A stretch of DNA of 12,760 nucleotides from Cytophagia bacterium. GTDB lineage: Bacteria; Bacteroidota; Bacteroidia; Cytophagales; Cyclobacteriaceae. Position numbers and translations under genes: made by a program. Below, one piece after another: positions 6,465 to 12,760 of this stretch (its first letter is position 1; every line of letters begins with the position of its first letter). The stretch is from positions 1 through 12,760 of the forward strand of contig JABXIP010000480.1 of assembly GCA_013373005.1 (NCBI GenBank), in the 5' to 3' direction. The notes beneath the pieces were generated by a model. That model saw nothing but the letters and a program-made list of their open reading frames with translations. It ran no database searches and was not told the DNA's origin.

Positions 6465-6540
6465 GTCATTCCCAACTTGATTGGGAATCCCCAAGCTAAT
6501 TGGGTGCAATAAAGAGATTCCTGACCGAGTCAGGAATGAC
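6465..6540. repeat. 76-bp triple-hairpin (cloverleaf-like) repeat element
   Basis: The ends form a perfect 8-bp inverted repeat, GTCATTCC (6465-6472) and GGAATGAC (6533-6540). Inside are three hairpins. The first is ATTCCCAA/TTGGGAAT (6468-6475, 6481-6488; loop CTTGA). The second is CCCAA/TTGGG (6490-6494, 6500-6504; loop GCTAA). The third is ATTCCTGAC/GTCAGGAAT (6517-6525, 6529-6537; loop CGA). A further internal pair is GGAATC (6484-6489) and GATTCC (6516-6521). The two outer hairpins are inverted copies of each other whose differences are compensatory, so stems are kept while sequence changes. This is typical of REP/BIME-like or small non-autonomous palindromic elements, and the ATTCCC...GGGAAT core recalls the Neisseria dRS3 repeat. 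It may also act as the mobA 3' end. Confidence 0.75.
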
Positions 6541-6574
6541 AGTTCTTATAAGTTGCTCGTTCCTCAACTTCAAC

Positions 6575-6609
6575 AAAAAAGCCACTTCCTAATAAAAGAA
6601 AGCGGCTTT
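6575..6609 (-). terminator. Intrinsic terminator of gyrB
   Basis: Read on the minus strand, AAAGCCGCTTTC (from 6609 down to 6598), an 8-nt loop, and GGAAGTGGCTTT (from 6589 down to 6578) form a 12-bp stem with two G-T wobbles. The run of Ts continues to 6575, giving TTTTTT in all. It begins 21 nt after the gyrB TAA. On the plus strand the wobble pairs become A-C mismatches and there is no T-run, so it serves gyrB rather than mobA. Confidence 0.8.
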
Positions 6610-6630
6610 CAAACATATTACAAGTTAATA

Positions 6631-8592
6631 TTAGATATCTACTTTAGCGTATTTGGCATTCTTCTCAATGAAGTCTCTTCTTGGAGCCACTTCATCGCCC
6701 ATTAGCATAGAGAATAAGTGATCTGCTTCGGCAGCAGATTCAATGGTTACTTTCTTCAAGCTTCTAGATTCCGGATTCATTGTCGTTTCCCAAAGCTGCT
6801 CAGGGTTCATCTCTCCAAGACCTTTGTAGCGCTGAATACTCACTGAATCTTCTTTACCATCCTTAGCCATTTCCATAGTTAGCTGAGCCCTTTGTTGTTC
6901 ATCCCAACAATACCTAGCATCCTTACCTCTCTTTAACAAATAAAGCGGTGGCAAAGCGATGTATAAGTAACCCGCATCGATCAATGGCTTCATGTATCTG
7001 AAGAAGAAGGTCAGAATCAGGGTTCTGATGTGGCTACCATCAATATCCGCATCCGTCATGATGATGACCTTATGATAACGCAGCTTCTCCATGTTCAGCG
7101 CCTTATCGTCTTCTTCCGTTCCGAAAGAAACACCGAGGGCAGTGATCATATTCTTGATCTCGTCATTATCGTAGATCTTATGCTCCTGAGCCTTCTCTAC
7201 GTTAAGGATTTTACCTCTAAGTGGAAGAATTGCCTGGAAGTGTCTGTCTCTACCCTGCTTAGCTGAACCACCCGCAGAGTCACCCTCCACCAGGTACAGT
7301 TCACTAATTGAAGCATCTTTAGAAGCACAGTCGGCCAGTTTACCCGGAAGACCAGAACCGCTCATGACGTTCTTTCTTTGCACCATTTCACGCGCCTTTC
7401 GAGCAGCATGACGTGCCTGAGCAGCCAATATTACCTTCGCAACAATTTGCTTGGCACTTCTCGGATGCTCTTCCAAATAAGTATTCAGAACATCTCCAAC
7501 AGCAGTCTCAACCGCTCCGGCTACATCTGAGTTACCCAATTTAGTTTTAGTCTGTCCTTCGAATTGAGGCTCCTGAACCTTTACCGAAATAACAGCCGTT
7601 AATCCTTCACGGAAGTCATCACCGTTGATTTCAATTTTTACTTTATCCAGCAAGCCTGAACGATCTGCATAGGTTTTCAAAGTTCTGGTCAAAGCCCTTC
7701 TAAAACCGGCAACGTGAGTACCACCTTCAATGGTGTTAATGTTGTTTACATAACTCACCACATGCTCTGCATATGAGGTGTTGTAGCTCATGGCCACCTG
7801 CACCGGCACATCGTTCTTTTCTCCTTCAATGTAGATAGGTTCTTCAATCAAGGTTTCTCTTGAACTGTCCAGATACTGCACAAATTCTAAAAGTCCACCT
7901 TCAGAGAAGAATGTCTCACCCTTGAATGATCCGTCTTCGTTGGTCTCTCTCTTATCAGTAAGATCGATTTTGATACCTGCATTCAGATAAGCTAATTCTC
8001 TTAAACGGGTAGCAACGGTCTCATACTTGTACTCCGTGATCATGAAGATTTCAGGATCAGGATAGAAATGAACAATAGTTCCGTGCTTATCCGTCTTACC
8101 AACTTCCTTCACATCATATTGAGGAATACCTCTTGAATATTCCTGCTGAAAAATAATTCCTTTTCTACTGTGTACTGTAGCAACCAGTTTGTGAGAAAGC
8201 GCATTCACACAAGAAACCCCTACACCGTGCAAACCACCGGATACTTTGTAAGTATCCTTATCGAATTTACCACCGGCATGGAGCACAGTCATTACCACCT
8301 CAAGGGCAGACTTTTTCTCCTTAGGGTGCATGTCAGTTGGAATACCACGGCCGTTATCTTCCACCAAGATGGAATTGTCTTCTTCAATGGTCACTTTAAT
8401 GTGATCGCAATGGCCTGCAAGCGCTTCATCGATTGAGTTATCAACTACCTCCCAGATCATATGGTGAAGACCTTTGATACCTACATCACCAATGTACATG
8501 GCAGGACGCTTTCTTACTGCCTCTAAACCTTCTAGTACTGTAATATTACCTGCTGAGTAGTCGCTATTTGACTTTGGTTTTTCCTCGCTCAT
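6631..8592 (-). CDS. gyrB: DNA gyrase subunit B
   Basis: GyrB is the ATPase subunit of DNA gyrase, which introduces negative supercoils together with GyrA. The 653-residue length fits Bacteroidota GyrB, without the C-terminal insertion of enteric GyrB. Using the ATG at 8592, visible motifs are VVDNSIDEA (49-57) and DNGRGIP (79-85) of the GHKL ATPase, GGLHGVG (119-125), the QTK loop (347-349), the TOPRIM signature EGDSAGGSAKQGRDR (436-450), the metal-binding DADIDGSHI (514-522), RYKGLGEMNPEQLW (588-601) and a PRRDFIEKNA ending. A longer in-frame start at 8607 is a TTG and adds five unconserved residues; ATG with AGAGAGA shortly upstream is preferred. GyrB is favoured over ParE because of the strong match to GyrB ends. 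The upstream region holds an inverted repeat at 8616-8667. Confidence 0.98.
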   Translation of the reverse strand: MSEEKPKSNSDYSAGNITVLEGLEAVRKRPAMYIGDVGIKGLHHMIWEVVDNSIDEALAGHCDHIKVTIEEDNSILVEDNGRGIPTDMHPKEKKSALEVVMTVLHAGGKFDKDTYKVSGGLHGVGVSCVNALSHKLVATVHSRKGIIFQQEYSRGIPQYDVKEVGKTDKHGTIVHFYPDPEIFMITEYKYETVATRLRELAYLNAGIKIDLTDKRETNEDGSFKGETFFSEGGLLEFVQYLDSSRETLIEEPIYIEGEKNDVPVQVAMSYNTSYAEHVVSYVNNINTIEGGTHVAGFRRALTRTLKTYADRSGLLDKVKIEINGDDFREGLTAVISVKVQEPQFEGQTKTKLGNSDVAGAVETAVGDVLNTYLEEHPRSAKQIVAKVILAAQARHAARKAREMVQRKNVMSGSGLPGKLADCASKDASISELYLVEGDSAGGSAKQGRDRHFQAILPLRGKILNVEKAQEHKIYDNDEIKNMITALGVSFGTEEDDKALNMEKLRYHKVIIMTDADIDGSHIRTLILTFFFRYMKPLIDAGYLYIALPPLYLLKRGKDARYCWDEQQRAQLTMEMAKDGKEDSVSIQRYKGLGEMNPEQLWETTMNPESRSLKKVTIESAAEADHLFSMLMGDEVAPRRDFIEKNAKYAKVDI

Positions 8593-8615
8593 ATATCTCT
8601 CTAACAATATTCAAA

Positions 8616-8667
8616 GGGCGCAAAAATCAATACAGATATGTTGAAAAAAGATGGGTGTGTTGCGCCC
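8616..8667 (-). repeat. Inverted repeat GGGCGCAA...TTGCGCCC in the gyrB upstream region
   Basis: Two perfect 8-bp arms, GGGCGCAA (8616-8623) and TTGCGCCC (8660-8667), are separated by 36 bp. They stand out as the only GC-rich blocks in a very AT-rich gap between gyrB and the CoA-binding gene. They could form the closing stem of a gyrB leader RNA or be two half-sites for a regulator. A near-match to the -7 box (TATATTCG on the minus strand, 8687 to 8680) would place them inside the transcript. This is weakly supported. Confidence 0.35.
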
Positions 8668-8699
8668 AAAAACAAAGCACGAATATAAGCAAAAAAATG

Positions 8700-9065
8700 C
8701 TAGTAAACGCCTATTGAAAGCATAACTAATGTACAGGCTTCAAGACACTCAATCCCTTCTTTTTCTGCCAACTTTTTAAGTTCCTGATTCTCAGTACCGG
8801 GATTGAAAATGATGCGCTTAGGATGAAGCGAAATCAGGTAATCGTACCACTCTTTTTGGCGTTGTGGATTGATATAGAGCGTAAGGGTATCTACCTCCTC
8901 TATCTTAGGTTGATCATAGATATTTAATATTTCTCTGCCCAACACCTCTCCTTCTTGTATACCCATAGGGATGAAATCGAAATCACGCTCATCTAGCATT
9001 TGCGCAGCCTGCTGAGCGTATTTATAAGGTTTTGGCGTACTGCCCACTATCACTGTCTTTCCCAT
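8700..9065 (-). CDS. CoA-binding domain protein (YccU-like)
   Basis: This is a small 121-residue cytoplasmic protein formed by one CoA-binding Rossmann-like domain (CoA_binding_2 type). The N-terminus has the expected nucleotide loop, VIVGSTPKPYKYA (5-17), followed by a helix, then FIPMGIQEGEVLGREI (31-46), a middle strand TLTLYINPQ, and RIIFNPGTENQELKKLAEKEGIECLEAC toward the end. The family is widespread, stand-alone and without an established reaction; it resembles the CoA-binding domain of ADP-forming acyl-CoA synthetases. The ATG at 9065 begins the conserved first strand directly. It lies 107 nt upstream of gyrB in the same direction, so read-through is possible, although gyrB may have its own promoter in the gap. 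It is divergent from the thioredoxin-fold gene. Confidence 0.85.
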   Translation of the reverse strand: MGKTVIVGSTPKPYKYAQQAAQMLDERDFDFIPMGIQEGEVLGREILNIYDQPKIEEVDTLTLYINPQRQKEWYDYLISLHPKRIIFNPGTENQELKKLAEKEGIECLEACTLVMLSIGVY

Positions 9066-9078
9066 TAACCAATATTAA

Positions 9079-9143
9079 CACCGGTGAAACTAAGTAACAT
9101 AATTAATTGCATAGCAATAATTACCTTTGCAATCGTTATTGCA
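9079..9143. promoter_or_regulatory. Divergent promoter region with overlapping dyads and a -7 box
   Basis: The plus-strand TACCTTTG (9122-9129) is an exact TAnnTTTG -7 box, 33 nt before the thioredoxin-fold ATG. Around it are GCAATAA (9114-9120) and TTATTGC (9136-9142), an inverted repeat. There is also ATTGC-ATA-GCAAT (9106-9118), which overlaps the left arm, and TGCAAT-CGTT-ATTGCA (9128-9143), which overlaps the right arm. Closer to the minus-strand CoA-binding gene is the perfect palindrome CACCGGTG (9079-9086). No clear -33 TTTG is seen. Confidence 0.45.
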
Positions 9144-9162
9144 TGAAACAGTTAGGTACTCA

Positions 9163-10368
9163 ATGAAAGTTCAAATTGCCTTTATTCTCCTATTGATCTG
9201 TTCTTGGCTAAGTGCCAACGAGATTGAGGGGCTCAAATTCACAGAAGTAACCAGCCAAAAGGAATGGGACAAAGTTTTGAAAGAAGCGGCCGAAAACAAT
9301 CAACTTTTGTTTATCGATGCTTACACTGATTGGTGCGGATACTGTCATAAGCTAGACAAGGAAGTGTATACCGATGCTTCTGTGATTGGCTTCTTTGAGG
9401 AGCAGTTCGTAAACGTCAAGTTCGATGCAGAATCTAAATTCGGCTACCAATTAGCAGATTTCTACGGCATTGACAGCTACCCAACCATGCTATTCCTAAC
9501 CGCTGAGGGCAATGTTTTTGACAGAATTGAGGGCTTTGTTCCTGCCCCAACCTTATTGGCTTATGGTAATCAAACCACAGAAGATTGGGCTGTATTGCCT
9601 GTTATGGAGGAAGCTTACGATACGCAGACACTAGAAAGAGAATCTTACCTGGAGCTCATTGGCATTCTTGAAAGAACTAATAGAGAAAAGGCCGAAATGG
9701 TAGCCACCGCTTACGCGGCAACCTTTACTGAGGAAGATTATCTAGACCTTGAAAACATCTGGTTCCTTACCCGTTTTGAAAATGGATTGGATACCGAACA
9801 CTTCAAATACATTACTTCTCATAAAAAGGAGATGGTTGATGCTCACGGACAAAGTGAATACAATGATTACCTAAGTGGTGTCTATAACGACAATCTAACG
9901 TTGGCCATTAAATATGGTGATAAAGGCCTGATGACCAGACTCTCCAAGGAGGTTATCCCTCTTTTTGTACCTGAAGATGAATTACCTGCTGCTCAATATG
10001 TTACCGAGTCAGTATACTATCTACAAAGGGAGGAACTGGAGCGATATAAGCTTACTGTAAATGGCTACATGAATAATCATTTGGCCAGAGAGGAGAAGCC
10101 AGATTTCATCATTTCCACCACGGTAGATCTGATTGAAAATTATACCAACGAAGAACTGATTACCTTCTCTAAAACCCTATTGCAGGAAGCCATTGCTGTC
10201 GATGAGAAAAGGTTCGAGCCTCATGCATTATTTGGTTATGTAAATGGTCTTCAAGGTGATTTCAAACAAGCCAACGCCTCATTAGACGAGGCCAAGAAAC
10301 TTGCCAAAACAGACGAGCAAAAAGCCTTTGTAGATAATCTGAAGCAGGCTGTAAGAATGATGCAATAA
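9163..10368 (+). CDS. Exported thioredoxin-fold protein with long helical C-terminal region
   Basis: This 401-residue protein is predicted to be exported. Residues 1-18 form a short signal peptide (MKVQIAFILLLICSWLSA) with likely cleavage after LSA; no lipobox is present. A thioredoxin domain covers about residues 25-135, with LLFIDAYTDWCGYCHKLD holding the redox pair C58-G-Y-C61 and the cis-proline in SYPT (P107). The remaining 260 or so residues are charged and mostly helical without a recognised motif; the end (ALFGYVNGLQGDFKQANASL) resembles a TPR hairpin. It is likely a periplasmic thiol oxidoreductase with an added substrate- or partner-binding region. Starting at TTG 9127 would place the start inside the -7 box and bury the signal peptide, so the ATG at 9163 is chosen. 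It is a single gene with its own promoter. Confidence 0.85.
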   Translation: MKVQIAFILLLICSWLSANEIEGLKFTEVTSQKEWDKVLKEAAENNQLLFIDAYTDWCGYCHKLDKEVYTDASVIGFFEEQFVNVKFDAESKFGYQLADFYGIDSYPTMLFLTAEGNVFDRIEGFVPAPTLLAYGNQTTEDWAVLPVMEEAYDTQTLERESYLELIGILERTNREKAEMVATAYAATFTEEDYLDLENIWFLTRFENGLDTEHFKYITSHKKEMVDAHGQSEYNDYLSGVYNDNLTLAIKYGDKGLMTRLSKEVIPLFVPEDELPAAQYVTESVYYLQREELERYKLTVNGYMNNHLAREEKPDFIISTTVDLIENYTNEELITFSKTLLQEAIAVDEKRFEPHALFGYVNGLQGDFKQANASLDEAKKLAKTDEQKAFVDNLKQAVRMMQ

Positions 10369-10561
10369 GAGGTTAAAAGTTCAAATCTCAAGCTCCAAAT
10401 CCCAGGACACTTAGTCTCTAAAGGGCTGCAAAAGAATTAGAGTTCTCTTTATCAAAAATTTCGAAGGGTGAACTTCAACCTTTAGGGTTGGGGTAAAAAT
10501 TATATTCAATGACTAATGTCTATTGACTAATGACTATCCATCAATGACCATTGACTAATTT
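10369..10561. other. Convergent spacer with degenerate short repeats
   Basis: This 193-bp gap lies between the ends of the thioredoxin-fold gene and the oppositely oriented oxidoreductase gene. It holds no ORF worth calling. It contains a short heptad tract CAAATCT, CAAGCTC, CAAATCC (10382-10402). There is also a plus-strand hairpin, CTTCAACC (10473-10480) with GGTTGGGG (10486-10493), an 8-bp stem with two G-T pairs and no T-run after it. A longer heptad tract begins at 10503. No convincing intrinsic terminator was found for either gene. Confidence 0.6.
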
Positions 10562-10572
10562 CTATTGACCAA
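10503..10572. repeat. Degenerate TGACTAA heptamer tandem repeat
   Basis: About ten consecutive 7-bp units run in strict register: TATTCAA, TGACTAA, TGTCTAT, TGACTAA, TGACTAT, CCATCAA, TGACCAT, TGACTAA, TTTCTAT, TGACCAA. TGAC recurs at 10510, 10524, 10531, 10545, 10552 and 10566, all multiples of 7 apart. Pairs of units also form a 14-bp period (TGACTAATGTCTAT against TGACTAATGACTAT). The last unit and part of the one before it fall in the oxidoreductase gene, covering its stop codon (10562-10564) and final residues. Confidence 0.7.
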
Positions 10573-12142
10573 CTCTCCCATACTCCCTAATCAGCATATC
10601 AGCACATTTCTCTCCGTCCATGGCAGCAGATAGAATACCTCCGGCATAACCAGCTCCTTCACCACAAGGATAAAGTCCTTTGATTTGAACATGCTCACAG
10701 CTTTCCTTATCTCTTGGAATTCTAACCGGTGATGAAGTTCTGCTCTCCACTCCCACAATCTGCGCCTCATTGGTATAGTAGCCCTTCATTTTCTTGCCAA
10801 AGGCCTTGAAAGCGGTTCTCAGCCTCTCGTGAACGTGAGCTGGCAGTACATCATTCATAGAAACACTTACCAAACCCGGCTGATAAGAAGTATCGTTGAG
10901 TTGTGAGGAGACCTTTTTGTTCACAAAGTCAATCATGCGCTGGGCTGGAGCAGCCTGAGTTTGGCCGGCAACGGCAAAAGCTTTCTGTTCAATCTCTTGC
11001 TGAAATGCCAAAGCAGCCAATGGGCCATGTTTTTCATAAGCCTCAATGTCTTCCAATTCAATGGCCGTTACTATGCCCGAATTGGCAAACTTGGAGTCTC
11101 GCCTGGATGGACTCATGCCATTCACTACAATCTCGCCCGGAGCAGTGGCGGCAGGAACAATGAAACCTCCAGGACACATACAGAAGCTAAATACGCCTCG
11201 TTTTTTCTGTTCGAAATAGGTTTGATGGACCAATGCATATGAGCTGGCCGGTAACCAAGGTCCTCTATCTACCTCACAACTATACTGAATCTGATCGATC
11301 AATTGCTGAGGATGCTCAATTCTTACTCCTAAGGCAAATGGTTTGGCTTCAACATATACACCCTTTTGATGGAGTAATTGAAAAATATCTCTGGCTGAAT
11401 GACCTGTGGCCAAAATCACCCCGAGTCCTTCTATTTTTGTACCATCCTGAATCACCACACCTTTCATTCTGTCTTCCTGAAGAATAAAATCAGCCACCTT
11501 AGTATCGAAAAGGATTTCTCCTCCCGCTCCTAAAATTGACTCTCGAATCTCCTGAACTACTTTAGGAAGCTTGTTGGTACCAATGTGTGGATGTGCATCA
11601 ACCAGAATGTCTTCTGTGGCTCCATGAGCCACCAGAATTTCCAAAGACTTCTGAATATCTCCCCTCTTTTTAGATCGGGTGTAAAGCTTTCCATCAGAAT
11701 AGGTTCCTGCTCCACCTTCACCAAAGCAGTAGTTAGATTCAGGATTGACTAAATGCTCTTTGTTAATAGCAGCTAAGTCTCTCCTACGTTTCTGTACATC
11801 GCTACCACGCTCAATAACTATGGGTTTATAGCCCAGCTCAAGGCACCTGAGGGCGGCAAACATACCTGCCGGACCAAAGCCAACGATGACTACGGCTTCT
11901 GCATTAGCTACATTGGGGTAATCTCTTCTATAACTGATTAATGGTGGTAAATCTTCCTTAATAGAAATGAGCGCTTCAACATTCACCTTTACGTTTCTGC
12001 CGCGCGCATCGATTGACCTTTTTACAGGTCTAACCTGAACTTCAGATTCTCTAATGCCTGATTTTCTTAGAATAGCTTCTTCAAAGGCCTCAGGATTGTA
12101 GGCCTCTTCCGGCCTAAGGGTAACTTGGATGGTTTTCTGCAT
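10562..12142 (-). CDS. FAD/NAD(P)-dependent oxidoreductase (COG2509-type)
   Basis: This 526-residue flavoprotein is of the type annotated as uncharacterised FAD-dependent dehydrogenase. About 80 N-terminal residues form a small alpha/beta domain typical of this family. The dinucleotide-binding loop VVIVGFGPAGMFAA follows at 84-97, then IVIERGSDV with the ribose-binding Glu, FGEGGAGTYSDGKLYT at 140-155, LATGHSARD at 244-252, GVRIEHPQ near 272-279, FSFCMCPGGFIVPA at 318-331, and a C-terminal FAD loop CGEGAGYAGGI at 493-503. It is probably cytoplasmic; the substrate is unknown. The ATG at 12142 is 39 nt after the stop of the upstream arginase-family gene, so the two probably share a transcript. 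The 3' end runs into the heptamer repeat, and the terminal residues may derive from it. Confidence 0.9.
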   Translation of the reverse strand: MQKTIQVTLRPEEAYNPEAFEEAILRKSGIRESEVQVRPVKRSIDARGRNVKVNVEALISIKEDLPPLISYRRDYPNVANAEAVVIVGFGPAGMFAALRCLELGYKPIVIERGSDVQKRRRDLAAINKEHLVNPESNYCFGEGGAGTYSDGKLYTRSKKRGDIQKSLEILVAHGATEDILVDAHPHIGTNKLPKVVQEIRESILGAGGEILFDTKVADFILQEDRMKGVVIQDGTKIEGLGVILATGHSARDIFQLLHQKGVYVEAKPFALGVRIEHPQQLIDQIQYSCEVDRGPWLPASSYALVHQTYFEQKKRGVFSFCMCPGGFIVPAATAPGEIVVNGMSPSRRDSKFANSGIVTAIELEDIEAYEKHGPLAALAFQQEIEQKAFAVAGQTQAAPAQRMIDFVNKKVSSQLNDTSYQPGLVSVSMNDVLPAHVHERLRTAFKAFGKKMKGYYTNEAQIVGVESRTSSPVRIPRDKESCEHVQIKGLYPCGEGAGYAGGILSAAMDGEKCADMLIREYGRVGQ

Positions 12143-12181
12143 GGTAGAGGAGTTATCTCTAAATTTCGCTGCGTAAAACTA

Positions 12182-12760
12182 CTACTTCTGTAGCACTGCT
12201 TTAGCAAAGTCGGTCACTAAATATGCGAGCCCCTTGCCTACCGTAATTCTTTGCAACTCAGTATTGGGTGCTCCTTCTGCTAAGTGTAGATAAGAAGGGT
12301 TTATACTTGTCGCGCATTTTCTTATAAACAATCTCGCTTGCTCCATAGAAAACCCAGTTGGTGAAATAGCAGAGCTCGGCATCATTCTGATAGAATCGAG
12401 GTCTAACTCAATGCCACATTCAATCTGATCATCTACCACAAATGAAATGGCATCTGCCAGCATACTCTCCAGGTAAGTAATGTTCTCCATGAATGAATAC
12501 TTCACCTGCTCATCAGCATCCATAGATTTGAGCATATTCTCATTGTTGTACGACTGATGCAGACCAAAAACGAAGTAGCGGTTTAGGCTCTTCTTTTGTC
12601 TTGCATACGAAAAGGCATTACCACTATGACGTCCTTCTAATGCACGAAAGTCGCAATGAGCATCGAGGTTGATGGCGTTCACCTTTTTCTTACCAGCTGT
12701 TGATGCCACCCCCTTAATGATTGGATAAGCATTATTTTGTCCTCCACCTATGACGATGGG
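12182..12760 (-). CDS. Arginase-superfamily protein, formimidoylglutamase-like (C-terminal part)
   Basis: About 192 residues of a ureohydrolase-fold protein are present. The frame stays open to the window edge, so the 5' part is missing and a GTG at 12709 is not the start. Order of motifs: VIGGGQNNAY near the edge, INLDAHCDFR (metal site DAHxD), EGRHSGNAFSYA, ELDLDSI (metal site DxD), PSSAISPTGFS, and YLHLAEGAP near the end. This layout best matches Bacteroidota formimidoylglutamases, which split N-formimidoyl-L-glutamate into formamide and glutamate in histidine breakdown. The first metal site reads GGGQ, whereas GGGH is expected from the superfamily, so one of the six usual Mn ligands is replaced. 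Activity and substrate are therefore uncertain. The gene ends with TAGTAG and is followed 39 nt later by the oxidoreductase gene. Confidence 0.88.
   Translation of the reverse strand, partial: PIVIGGGQNNAYPIIKGVASTAGKKKVNAINLDAHCDFRALEGRHSGNAFSYARQKKSLNRYFVFGLHQSYNNENMLKSMDADEQVKYSFMENITYLESMLADAISFVVDDQIECGIELDLDSIRMMPSSAISPTGFSMEQARLFIRKCATSINPSYLHLAEGAPNTELQRITVGKGLAYLVTDFAKAVLQK

Noticed and set aside
6481..6705. Plus-strand ORF of 74 codons after mobA
   Set aside because: It begins inside the palindromic repeat element, crosses the gyrB terminator and ends antisense to gyrB. The product is low-complexity with no recognisable family.
8593..8607. Longer gyrB start (TTG) adding MLERY
   Set aside because: A TTG start with unconserved residues. 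The ATG at 8592 fits GyrB N-termini and has a purine-rich stretch in front.
9127..9162. Longer thioredoxin-fold start (TTG)
   Set aside because: The TTG lies within the TACCTTTG promoter box, and the extension would mask the signal peptide that begins at the ATG 9163.
10473..10493. Terminator for the thioredoxin-fold gene
   Set aside because: The stem has two G-T pairs, lies more than 100 bp past the stop, and is followed by TAAAAATT rather than a T-run.
10503..10572. CRISPR-like array
   Set aside because: Units are 7 bp with no spacers and no cas gene is present. It is a short tandem repeat.
10903..11487. Overlapping plus-strand ORFs within the FAD oxidoreductase gene
   Set aside because: They are antisense to conserved FAD-binding motifs, short and compositionally odd; they are reading-frame shadows.

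Overview
This window comes from a member of the Bacteroidota, most likely a marine-type Cytophagales relative. The DNA is AT-leaning, and GyrB is the short form (about 650 residues) without the enterobacterial insertion. Two upstream regions carry exact matches to the Bacteroidota -7 promoter box TAnnTTTG. Several proteins (the DUF7009-like protein, the SatD/DUF3307 pair, and the arginase-family protein with an EGRHSGN motif) look like Bacteroidota families. All identifications were made by eye from motifs; no database was searched.

Left part, plus strand (1-6443): the window opens inside formate--tetrahydrofolate ligase (fhs), which ends in a strong hairpin. Next comes a short AT-rich regulatory region with ACCTATA motifs exactly 29 bp apart. 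It is followed by six plus-strand genes packed with spacings between +1 and -17 nt: a SatD-family protein, a DUF3307 membrane protein, a small DUF7009-like protein, fdhD, an FdhF/YdeP-type molybdopterin oxidoreductase, and mobA. FdhD (sulfur transfer) and MobA (guanylylation of the cofactor) both serve bis-MGD molybdenum enzymes, so the last three or four genes form a self-consistent molybdoenzyme module. The satD/DUF3307 pair is joined to its front by an ATGA overlap. With fhs next door, the theme is formate/one-carbon metabolism. The substrate of the YdeP-type enzyme cannot be fixed from sequence.

Middle (6444-9065): a 76-bp element made of three hairpins inside a terminal inverted repeat lies between mobA and the convergent gyrB terminator. 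Then come gyrB and a small CoA-binding-domain protein, both on the minus strand. An 8-bp inverted repeat sits in the gyrB upstream region.

Right part (9066-12760): a divergent promoter region with overlapping dyads leads to an exported thioredoxin-fold protein. A 193-bp convergent spacer is largely made of degenerate 7-bp repeats. A minus-strand pair follows: a FAD/NAD(P)-dependent oxidoreductase of the COG2509 type, and upstream of it the C-terminal part of an arginase-superfamily (formimidoylglutamase-like) protein that runs off the window and has Gln where the first metal-binding His is expected.

The most interesting material is the satD region. By eye, SatD resembles a class III nucleotide cyclase domain joined to a C-terminal helix-turn-helix. 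It is paired with a polytopic membrane protein, preceded by phased repeats that could be its operator, and wired into a molybdoenzyme operon. No tRNA, rRNA, CRISPR array, insertion sequence or prophage gene was seen.
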